Below, piece by piece: positions 52,594 to 59,603 of a stretch of 64,000 bases of DNA; position 1 is the first letter of the stretch; each line of letters opens with the position of its first letter. This DNA is from Mycobacterium sp. 1081908.1 (GTDB taxonomy: Bacteria > Actinomycetota > Actinomycetes > Mycobacteriales > Mycobacteriaceae): positions 1-64,000 of the forward strand of contig NZ_LZLY01000158.1 of NCBI RefSeq assembly GCF_001673535.1. The letters run 5' to 3'. The translations under genes and the position numbers were made by a program. The notes below the pieces were generated by a model that was not told the origin of the DNA, did no database searches, and was given only the letters and a program-made list of their open reading frames with translations.

Positions 52594-53499
52594 CCCCGCG
52601 GCCAGCGCGGCCATCATCAGCACCCGCGCCTGCGGCGGCCGCAGCCGCGGGACCATCACCGCGCCGGCGGCGGCCATGTCGTGGCCGGGACCGTAACCCG
52701 CGCCGACCCGCCCGCCCGGGACCCGGGTGGACACCGCGACGACCACGCCGTCGCGGCAATGCCGGCGCACTCCGTCGACGACCGCCGCTCCGGCGTTGCC
52801 CGACCCCAGCGCCTCCAGCACGACGCCCCGCGCGCCGGCGGCCACGCAGGCGTCCAGCGCCACCGAGTCACTCCCGAGGTAGGCCGCCACGATGTCGACG
52901 CGGGGCGCCGCGGCGGCACCGAGATCGCCGAGATAGGGGCGCGCCTTGGGGCCGGTCAGGGTCACGCCGGCGCCGTCCACCCTGCCGACCAGTTCGCCGG
53001 CGAAGCCGCTGAGGTCCTCGGTGGCCACCTTGTGCATGCCCAGCGGTTGCAGCACCCGGCCCGCGAAGCACACCAGCACCCCCAGGCCGCGGGCGGCCGG
53101 GCTGGCCGCGACCGCCAGCGCGTCGCGCAGATTGGCCGGGCCGTCGGCGTCGGGCGCGTCGGCGCCGCGCATGGCGCCGGTGAGCACGACCGGGACGTCC
53201 CCCGCGTGGGTGAGGTCCAGCCACAGGGCGCTCTCTTCCATGGTGTCGGTGCCGTGCGTGACGACCACGCCGTCGGCGCCGCCGTCGACCGCGGCGCGGA
53301 CCGCGGCGCGGATCCGATCCCAGTCAGCCGGCGTCAGCTCGGAGCTGTCGAGGGCCAGCAGGTCGACGGCGTCGACGTCCAGCCCCGAGGTCAGCTCCGC
53401 GCCGCTGTAGGCCGGCCGGCGCACCCCGTCGGCCCCCGTGCCGGTCGAGATCGTGCCTCCGGTGGCGATGACGGTGAGCCGGGCCTTCGTGTAAGACAC
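52558..53499 (-). CDS. ansA: L-asparaginase
   Basis: GTG at 53499 (MSYTKARLTVIATGGTIS) gives 313 aa; upstream in-frame codons lie within the divergent lspA gene. The first catalytic Thr is in ATGGTIS (residues 12-18) and the second catalytic Thr-Asp-Lys region in VVTHGTDTMEESA; LTGAMRGADAPDADGPANL is also typical. It hydrolyses asparagine to aspartate and ammonia, with roles in nitrogen supply and acid resistance known for mycobacteria. 43 bp separate its start from that of lspA. Confidence 0.94.
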   Translation of the reverse strand: MSYTKARLTVIATGGTISTGTGADGVRRPAYSGAELTSGLDVDAVDLLALDSSELTPADWDRIRAAVRAAVDGGADGVVVTHGTDTMEESALWLDLTHAGDVPVVLTGAMRGADAPDADGPANLRDALAVAASPAARGLGVLVCFAGRVLQPLGMHKVATEDLSGFAGELVGRVDGAGVTLTGPKARPYLGDLGAAAAPRVDIVAAYLGSDSVALDACVAAGARGVVLEALGSGNAGAAVVDGVRRHCRDGVVVAVSTRVPGGRVGAGYGPGHDMAAAGAVMVPRLRPPQARVLMMAALAAGLPVADVIDRWG

Positions 53500-53542
53500 A
53501 GTGGCATCATCGCGCACCTTCGGGTTAGGGGATGATGGTGAC

Positions 53543-54133
53543 GTGTCCGACGAACCAACGGGACCGGCCCGGGAGGTGGCCGAACCCGAACCCGCGCCCA
53601 CCAGGCCCCCGAGGCGGCTGCGCCTGCTGCTGTCGGTCGCGGCGGTGGTGCTGACCCTGGACGTCGTGACCAAGGTGCTGGCCGTCAAGCTGCTGCCCCC
53701 CGGCCAGCCGGTGTCGATCATCGGCGACACGGTGACGTGGACCCTGGTGCGCAATTCGGGCGCGGCGTTCTCGATGGCCACCGGCTACACCTGGGTGCTG
53801 ACGCTGATCGCGACGGGCGTGGTGGTCGGCATCTTCTGGATGGGGCGACGGCTGGTGTCGCCGTGGTGGGCGGTCGGGCTCGGCATGATCCTCGGCGGCG
53901 CGATGGGCAACCTGGTCGACCGGTTCTTCCGGGCGCCCGGACCGCTGCGCGGCCACGTCGTCGACTTTCTGTCCGTCGGCTGGTGGCCCGTGTTCAACGT
54001 CGCCGACCCCTCGGTGGTCGGCGGTGCCATCCTGCTGGTGGTGCTGTCGGTCTTCGGCTACGACTTCGACACCGTCGGCCGCCGAAAGGCCAACGGGGAC
54101 GCCGCGGCCCGGCCGAAGGCCGATCAGCACTGA
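53543..54133 (+). CDS. lspA: Prolipoprotein signal peptidase (signal peptidase II)
   Basis: I choose GTG 53543 (MSDEPTGPAREV), matching the known mycobacterial start; GTG 53501 would add 14 residues overlapping the ansA promoter. 196 aa, four membrane helices (about 27-47, 66-78, 84-101 and 156-172) after a Pro-rich cytoplasmic head. The catalytic Asp pair is Asp126 in GNLVDRF and Asp155 in FNVADPSV; RNSGAAFS is the substrate-binding motif. It cleaves signal peptides from lipid-modified prolipoproteins at the inner membrane. Its stop overlaps the next start by one base. Confidence 0.95.
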   Translation: MSDEPTGPAREVAEPEPAPTRPPRRLRLLLSVAAVVLTLDVVTKVLAVKLLPPGQPVSIIGDTVTWTLVRNSGAAFSMATGYTWVLTLIATGVVVGIFWMGRRLVSPWWAVGLGMILGGAMGNLVDRFFRAPGPLRGHVVDFLSVGWWPVFNVADPSVVGGAILLVVLSVFGYDFDTVGRRKANGDAAARPKADQH

Positions 54134-55059
54134 TGACGGAGCGTTCGATGCCCGTCCCGGAGGGACTGGCGGGCATGCGCGTGGACGCCGGGCTGTCGCG
54201 GCTGCTGGGGCTGTCGCGGACCGCGGCGGCGGCGCTGGCCGAGGACGGCGGCGTGGAACTCGACGGTGTGCAGGCGGGCAAGTCCGATCGGCTGACCGGC
54301 GGCGCGTGGCTACACGTGCGCCTGCCCGACGCGCCGGCGCCGCTGGAAAACACGCCCGTCGACATCGAGGGCATGACCATCCTGTATTCCGACGACGACA
54401 TCGTCGCGGTCGACAAACCGGCGGCGGTGGCCGCGCACGCGTCGGTCGGCTGGACCGGACCAACGGTGCTCGGCGGGCTGGCCGCCGCCGGCTACCGGAT
54501 CACCACGTCCGGGGTGCCGGAGCGCCAGGGCATCGTGCATCGCCTCGACGTCGGCACCTCCGGCGTGATGGTGGTCGCGCTCTCCGAGCGCGCCTACACC
54601 CTGCTCAAGCGGGCGTTCAAGCAGCGCACGGTCGACAAGCGCTACCACGCGCTGGTGCAGGGGCATCCGGATCCGTCCAGCGGGACGATCGACGCGCCGA
54701 TCGGGCGGCACCGCGGCGGCGAATGGAAGTTCGCGGTGACGAAGGACGGCCGGCACAGCCTCACCCACTACGACACGCTGGAAGCCCACGTCGCCGCCAG
54801 CCTGCTCGACGTACACCTGGAGACCGGGCGCACTCATCAAATCCGGGTGCATTTCTCCGCCCTGCACCACCCGTGCTGCGGCGACCTGGTTTACGGCGCC
54901 GACCCGAAACTGGCGAAAAGGCTTGGGCTGGAACGGCAATGGCTGCACGCGCGCTCGCTGTCCTTCGCCCACCCGGCGGACGGCCGGCGGATGGAAATCG
55001 TCAGCCCCTACCCGCCCGATCTGCAGCACGCGCTCGACGTGCTGCGCGACGAGGGATGA
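54133..55059 (+). CDS. Ribosomal large-subunit pseudouridine synthase, RluD-type (Rv1540-like)
   Basis: ATG at 54133 overlaps the lspA TGA; 308 aa. An N-terminal S4 RNA-binding domain (about 14-62) is followed by the synthase core: VDKPAAVAAHAS, catalytic Asp139 in GIVHRLDVGTSGVMV, DKRYHALVQG and LETGRTHQIRVH. It should isomerise uridine to pseudouridine in 23S rRNA. The lspA-rluD coupling is common in bacteria. Confidence 0.95.
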   Translation: MTERSMPVPEGLAGMRVDAGLSRLLGLSRTAAAALAEDGGVELDGVQAGKSDRLTGGAWLHVRLPDAPAPLENTPVDIEGMTILYSDDDIVAVDKPAAVAAHASVGWTGPTVLGGLAAAGYRITTSGVPERQGIVHRLDVGTSGVMVVALSERAYTLLKRAFKQRTVDKRYHALVQGHPDPSSGTIDAPIGRHRGGEWKFAVTKDGRHSLTHYDTLEAHVAASLLDVHLETGRTHQIRVHFSALHHPCCGDLVYGADPKLAKRLGLERQWLHARSLSFAHPADGRRMEIVSPYPPDLQHALDVLRDEG

Positions 55060-55072
55060 CGGATCACCGGGA

Positions 55073-55831
55073 TCAGCCGGGCTTGCGGGCCTCGACCAGC
55101 ACCCGCGTCGGGTGCGCGACGAAGGACCCGTCGGCCTCGATCTTGTCGTGCAGTTCGGCCAGCCGGTCGCGATAACGCTCGACGGTGAAGTCCGGCACCG
55201 TCCACACCACCTTGCGCAGGAAATAGACGACGGCGCCGATGTCGAAGAACTCGGCGCGTAGCCGCTCCATCCGCAGGTCCACCACCTCCAGGCCCGCCGC
55301 CTGCACCTGCGCGCGCACGGCGTCAGGGTGGAACTCGGCCCATTTCTCGGGCTGCGGCCCGATGAAGTACTCGACCAGCTCTCCCATGGTGGCGGGCCCG
55401 ATGTGCTGCGCGAAGTAGCTGCCGCCGGGCCGCAGCACCCGCAGGATCTCGTTCCACCACACCGAGATCGGGTGGCGGGTGGTCACCAGGTCGAACGCCT
55501 CGTCGGCGAAGGGCAGCGGCGGCTCGTCCCGGGTGGCCACGAGCACCACGCCCAGCGGATGCAGGCGTTTGGTCGCCAGGGCCGCGTTCGGCGGCCACGT
55601 CTCGATCGCCGCCATGGTGGGTGGGAACGGCCCCGCGCCCGCCAACACCTCGCCGCCGCCGGTGTGAATGTCCAGCGCGGCCGACACCGTGGCCAAACGG
55701 CCGCTCAGCAGGCGCTGGAAGCCCCAGGACGGTCGTTGTTCCGTCGCGCGGCCGTCGAGCCAGGAGAAGTCCCAGCCGTCAACGCTCACCGAGTCGGCTT
55801 CGGCCACCAGATCTTCGAATGTGCGGGGCAT
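55073..55831 (-). CDS. SAM-dependent methyltransferase (Methyltransf_11-like)
   Basis: ATG at 55831 (MPRTFEDLVAEADSV), 252 aa; two earlier in-frame starts add only up to 15 residues. ALDIHTGGGEVL corresponds to SAM motif I (D/G pattern), LPFADEAFDLVTTRHP to motif II, and EILRVLRPGGSYFAQH to the post-motif strand. M. tuberculosis has lprI near this point, which is absent here. Convergent with the rluD-like gene (13-bp gap). Substrate unknown. Confidence 0.85.
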   Translation of the reverse strand: MPRTFEDLVAEADSVSVDGWDFSWLDGRATEQRPSWGFQRLLSGRLATVSAALDIHTGGGEVLAGAGPFPPTMAAIETWPPNAALATKRLHPLGVVLVATRDEPPLPFADEAFDLVTTRHPISVWWNEILRVLRPGGSYFAQHIGPATMGELVEYFIGPQPEKWAEFHPDAVRAQVQAAGLEVVDLRMERLRAEFFDIGAVVYFLRKVVWTVPDFTVERYRDRLAELHDKIEADGSFVAHPTRVLVEARKPG

Positions 55832-55895
55832 GCATTGCATTCTCACCGACGCGTCGATCGGGTGCCATCGCCTCAATCGTCATTGCGGGTGATCA

Positions 55896-55954
55896 CCGAG
55901 ATTGCCGCCATGGTCGTGATTGGCGCCCAATCGCAGCCGTCACGGCAATCTCGG
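55896..55954. repeat. Inverted repeat with perfect 12-bp arms
   Basis: CCGAGATTGCCG (55896-55907) pairs with CGGCAATCTCGG (55943-55954); the 35-base loop holds a smaller hairpin GATTGG...CCAATC. It lies between the starts/ends of the methyltransferase and glbN genes, and could be a terminator for glbN or an operator. Confidence 0.7.
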
Positions 55955-55975
55955 CGCAGCGGGGGCGCGCCGGAC

Positions 55976-56380
55976 TTAAACCTTGGTGGCCTCCGGGGAG
56001 GCGATCTCGGGGGCCAGCGGTGCGATGGCGCCGAGGATTTCGGTGACCGTCGCGGCGGTGACCCCCGCGGCGGCGAGCGCGTCGGCCAGGTGCCCGGCCA
56101 CCAGGCTGAAGTGGTGCATCGTGATGCCGCGGCCCTGGTGGACCTGTTTCATCGGCGCTCCGGTGTACGGCTCGCGGCCGCCGAGTGCCGCCGCGAAGAA
56201 CTCGGCCTGTTTGCCCTTGAGGCGGTTCATGTTGGTTCCGGTGAAAAAGCCCGCCAGCTGGCTGTCGGCGAGCACGCGACCGTAGAAGTCCTCGACGACG
56301 ACTTCGATGGCCTCGTGCCCGCCGATCCGGTCGTAGATCGTGTTCGGCTCTGGTTTGCGGAAGTGGGCCAGCATTTTCAT
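55976..56380 (-). CDS. glbN: Truncated hemoglobin N
   Basis: ATG at 56380, 134 aa. The sequence follows M. tuberculosis HbN through IYDRIGGHEAIEVVVEDFY and GAPMKQVHQGRGITMHHF. The haem-binding His81, B10 Tyr33 and E11 Gln58 of HbN are at the same numbers here, so oxygen binding and NO dioxygenation should be intact. The short N-terminal pre-A region (MKMLAHFRKPEP) differs from M. tuberculosis but is present. It would detoxify nitric oxide using O2. lprI, its usual partner in M. tuberculosis, is missing. Confidence 0.96.
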   Translation of the reverse strand: MKMLAHFRKPEPNTIYDRIGGHEAIEVVVEDFYGRVLADSQLAGFFTGTNMNRLKGKQAEFFAAALGGREPYTGAPMKQVHQGRGITMHHFSLVAGHLADALAAAGVTAATVTEILGAIAPLAPEIASPEATKV

Positions 56381-56577
56381 AACGCCGATTGGAGCATTTG
56401 GCCGTTGCCCGTCAGTTAGTCAGCGATCACACCCGGATTACCCTGTGTAACAAGCGGATTGCTCTGTGATGGTCACAATTTGGTCAGCTGTGTGAGCAAA
56501 TCTTCCGCTGCCGGCCGCCCGATGCCCTAGGTTGGTTCTATGACCCACGTCACATTACCCCCCAGGAGCGAGAGCCG

Positions 56578-57597
56578 ATGAATCTGCTTGGCGACTTGAC
56601 CCACTTGGTGGAAAAGCCCTTCGCGGCGGTCTCCAACATCATCAACACCCCCAACTCGGCCGGGCGATATCGACCGTTCTACTTACGGAATCTGCTGGAC
56701 GCGGTGCAGGGCCGCACGCTCAACGACGCCGTGGAGGGCTGCACCGTCCTCATCACCGGGGGATCGTCGGGCATCGGCGCCGCCGCCGCCAAGAAGATCG
56801 CGGAAGCGGGCGGCGTGGTGGTGCTGGTGGCCCGGACCCGGGAGAACCTGGAGAAGGTCGCCTCGGAGATCGAAGGCGACGGCGGCACCGCCCACGTGTA
56901 CCCCTGCGACCTGACCGACATGGACGCCATCGCCGCGATGGCCGATCAGGTGCTCGACGACCTCGGCGGCGTCGACATCCTCATCAACAACGCGGGGCGG
57001 TCGATTCGGCGCTCGCTGAAGCTGTCGTACGACCGCATCCACGACTACCAGCGGACCATGCAGCTGAACTACCTCGGCGCGGTCCAGCTCATCCTCAAGT
57101 TCATCCCCGGCATGCGCGAGCGCGGCTTCGGCCAGATCATCAACGTCTCCTCGGTCGGCGTGCAGACCCGCGCGCCGCGCTTCGGCGCCTACATCGCCAG
57201 CAAGGCCGCCCTCGACAGCCTGTGCGACGCGCTGCAGGCCGAAGTCGTCAACGACGACATCAAGTTCACCACCGTGCACATGGCGCTGGTGCGCACGCCG
57301 ATGATCAGCCCGACCACCATGTACGACAAGTTCCCCGCGCTGACGCCCGACCAGGCGGCCGGCGTGATCACCGATGCGATCGTGCACCGGCCGCGGCGGG
57401 CGAGCTCGCCGTTCGGGCAGTTCGCCGCCGTCGCCGACGCCGTCAACCCGGCGGTGATGGACCGCGTGCGCAACCGCGCCTTCGCCATGTTCAAGGACTC
57501 CGACGCGGCCAAGGGCGGCGAATCACCCAGTGACGCAGAGCCTTTCGACAAGCGGAGCGAGACGTTTGTCCGCGCGACCAGAGGGATACATTGGTGA
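56578..57597 (+). CDS. Short-chain dehydrogenase, putative fatty-acyl-CoA reductase (Rv1543-like)
   Basis: ATG at 56578 behind GGAGCGAGAG; 339 aa, against 341 as remembered for Rv1543. CTVLITGGSSGIGAAAAKKI is the NADPH motif, INNAGRS follows, and Ser/Tyr/Lys catalysis is in NVSSVGVQTRAPRFGAYIASKAAL (Tyr-x3-Lys). An N-terminal part of about 55 residues (HLVEKPFAAVSNIINTPNS) and a C-terminal acidic tail go beyond the basic SDR. It may reduce fatty acyl-CoA or a keto lipid. The next SDR starts 5 bp later. Confidence 0.9.
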   Translation: MNLLGDLTHLVEKPFAAVSNIINTPNSAGRYRPFYLRNLLDAVQGRTLNDAVEGCTVLITGGSSGIGAAAAKKIAEAGGVVVLVARTRENLEKVASEIEGDGGTAHVYPCDLTDMDAIAAMADQVLDDLGGVDILINNAGRSIRRSLKLSYDRIHDYQRTMQLNYLGAVQLILKFIPGMRERGFGQIINVSSVGVQTRAPRFGAYIASKAALDSLCDALQAEVVNDDIKFTTVHMALVRTPMISPTTMYDKFPALTPDQAAGVITDAIVHRPRRASSPFGQFAAVADAVNPAVMDRVRNRAFAMFKDSDAAKGGESPSDAEPFDKRSETFVRATRGIHW

Positions 57598-57601
57598 CAC
57601 G

Positions 57602-58405
57602 ATGAGTCTTCCGAAACCTGACACCGACACCACCGTCGTCATCACCGGGGCCTCCTCGGGCATCGGCGCCGAACTGGCCCGCGGCCTGGCCCGCCGCGGC
57701 TTTCCGCTGTTGCTGGTCGCGCGGCGCCGCGACCGCCTGGACGACCTCGCCAACGAGGTCGGCCAGGAGTACTCGGTGGCCGTCGAGGTCTTGCCGCTGG
57801 ACCTCAGCGATGCCAAGGGCCGCGCGAAGCTCGCGGACCGGCTGCGCAACGAGCCGATCGCCGGGCTGTGCAACAGCGCGGGTTTCGGCACCAGCGGGGT
57901 CTTCCACGAGTTGCCGCTCGACCGCGAAAGCGAAGAGGTCACCCTCAACGCGCTCACCCTGATGGAGCTCACCCATGCCGCCCTGCCGGGCATGGTCGAG
58001 CGCGGCGCCGGCGCCGTGATGAACATTGCCTCGATCGCCGGGTTCCAGCCGTTGCCGTACATGGCGGTGTATTCGGCCACCAAGGCCTTCGTGCAGACGT
58101 TCTCCGAAGCCATCCACGAGGAGCTGCACGGCACGGGGGTGTCGGTCACCGTCCTGTGTCCGGGCCCGGTGCCCACCGAGTGGGCCGAGATCGCCAACGC
58201 CGAGCGGTTCAGCATCCCGGTGGCGCAGGTCTCGCCGCACGACGTCGCCGAGGCCGCCATCGGTGGGATGCTCGCCGGCAAGCGCAGCGTCGTGCCCGGC
58301 ATCGTGCCCAAGGTCGTCAGCACCGGCGGCCGGTTCGTGCCACGCACCTTGTTGCTGCCCGGGCTTCGGATCGGCAACCGATTCCGCGGCGGCCCCAGCC
58401 ACTAG
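57602..58405 (+). CDS. Short-chain dehydrogenase/ketoacyl reductase (Rv1544-like)
   Basis: ATG at 57602, 267 aa, the size of Rv1544. TVVITGASSGIGAELARGL is the cofactor motif, LCNSAGFG replaces NNAG, and NIASIAGFQPLPYMAVYSATKAF has the catalytic Ser and Tyr-x3-Lys. Paired with the preceding SDR, it may complete a two-step lipid reduction; substrate not known. Confidence 0.92.
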   Translation: MSLPKPDTDTTVVITGASSGIGAELARGLARRGFPLLLVARRRDRLDDLANEVGQEYSVAVEVLPLDLSDAKGRAKLADRLRNEPIAGLCNSAGFGTSGVFHELPLDRESEEVTLNALTLMELTHAALPGMVERGAGAVMNIASIAGFQPLPYMAVYSATKAFVQTFSEAIHEELHGTGVSVTVLCPGPVPTEWAEIANAERFSIPVAQVSPHDVAEAAIGGMLAGKRSVVPGIVPKVVSTGGRFVPRTLLLPGLRIGNRFRGGPSH

Positions 58406-58421
58406 CGCAGGTGCGGGCCGG

Positions 58422-59066
58422 CTAACGCCTGCTGTATCTGCGCCGCAGATACCAGTAGAGGACCCCGCCCGCCGCGATCAGCGCCAACCCCCCGGCGATG
58501 AAACAGATATCGAGGGCCACGTTCGGCGGCTGGTAGGCACGGCCGCCACGCACGTGAACGTCCAGCTGCGATCCGACTGCCGGGGGATCTTGGTAAACCT
58601 TGTCCCAGCCTCCGCCCCACTTCTCCAGCGGGTACAACTGGCCGGTCCGCGACGCCCCGCCGACGGTCCACCTGGCGTCGCAGCGGAATTCGTGCCCGTG
58701 CGGGACGCAGCCGACGACGGTCGCCCTCGCCGGCGTGCCCGGATCCAAGGCCTCGGGCAACACGCCCTGCTCGGCCACGCGCAGTCCGGCCAGCCCAACC
58801 AGCATGGCGAAGGCGACGCCGATCCAGGCCAGGACCCCGGCGCGCTTGCGGCGCGCGGGGGGCGGGTCCGCAACCGCTGTGGGTGGCTCTTGGCCGGGCC
58901 GGGCGGCCACCAGCAAATCGTGTTGCCTCCTGCCGACGATGAGCAGGGCGAACCCGATGACGTAAAAGGCCAGACACCACCAGTAGCGCGACCAGTCGAG
59001 CATCGCGGGGAAGCCCGCGCAGAAGAGGAGAAAACCGCCGGCCATCATCAGCCATGCCTTCGTCAT
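58422..59066 (-). CDS. Membrane protein with extracytoplasmic DUF3592-like domain, hypothetical
   Basis: ATG at 59066, 214 aa. Four hydrophobic helices: about 7-25, 29-45, 75-97 and 185-205. Between the third and fourth is an extracytoplasmic region with HGHEFRCDARWTVGG (two Cys, at VVGCVPHG and FRCDA, could pair) and GSQLDVHVRGG, as in DUF3592-type proteins. It is convergent with the SDR gene (16-bp gap). Function unknown. Confidence 0.75.
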   Translation of the reverse strand: MTKAWLMMAGGFLLFCAGFPAMLDWSRYWWCLAFYVIGFALLIVGRRQHDLLVAARPGQEPPTAVADPPPARRKRAGVLAWIGVAFAMLVGLAGLRVAEQGVLPEALDPGTPARATVVGCVPHGHEFRCDARWTVGGASRTGQLYPLEKWGGGWDKVYQDPPAVGSQLDVHVRGGRAYQPPNVALDICFIAGGLALIAAGGVLYWYLRRRYSRR

Positions 59067-59171
59067 GCGTATCTCCGTTCGCCGGCCCGACTGTAAGGAC
59101 GACTGCTTGCGAAATTCTTACAGCGCCCGTTGCCCTTGCGAACCGGCCGCGCCTTGACGTAGGAGAGAACC

Positions 59172-59603
59172 ATGGCCGCCGTTGAGATGACCGCCGACAT
59201 GCCGATGGCCCCGCAGGAGATGTGGGAGCACGTTTCGGACCTTTCGGAATTGGGCGAATGGCTGGTCATGCACGAGGCGTGGCGCAGCGAGCTGCCCGAC
59301 GAGATCACCGAGGGCACTCAGGTCGTCGGCGTGGCGCGTTCCAAGGGCCTGCGCAACCGGGTGACCTGGACGGTGACGAGGTGGGACCCTCCGCACGAGG
59401 TGGCGATGTCGGGATCGGGCAAGGGCGGAGCGAAGTACGCCGTCACGCTCTCCGTGCGGGCCGCCGACGGCGGGTCGACGCTGGGCCTGCGCCTCGAGCT
59501 GGGCGGGCGCGCGCTGTTCGGCCCCGTGGGCTCGGCCGCGGCCCGCGCGGTCAGGGGAGACGTGGAGAAGTCGCTGAAGCAGTTTGTCGAGCGGTACGGC
59601 TAG
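59172..59603 (+). CDS. START/SRPBCC-fold polyketide cyclase-like protein (Rv1546-like)
   Basis: ATG at 59172 after TAGGAGAGAACC; 143 aa, as Rv1546. The SRPBCC fold is shown by MTADMPMAPQEMWEHVSDLSELGEWL at the start and the C-terminal helix RAVRGDVEKSLKQFVERYG. Such proteins bind lipids or aromatic polyketides in a hydrophobic cavity. Its final 53 bp overlap the end of the convergent mmpL gene. Confidence 0.85.
   Translation: MAAVEMTADMPMAPQEMWEHVSDLSELGEWLVMHEAWRSELPDEITEGTQVVGVARSKGLRNRVTWTVTRWDPPHEVAMSGSGKGGAKYAVTLSVRAADGGSTLGLRLELGGRALFGPVGSAAARAVRGDVEKSLKQFVERYG

Noticed and set aside
53501..53542. Longer lspA start at 53501
   Set aside because: The GTG at 53543 gives the known mycobacterial N-terminus, and the longer form would begin one base from the ansA start.
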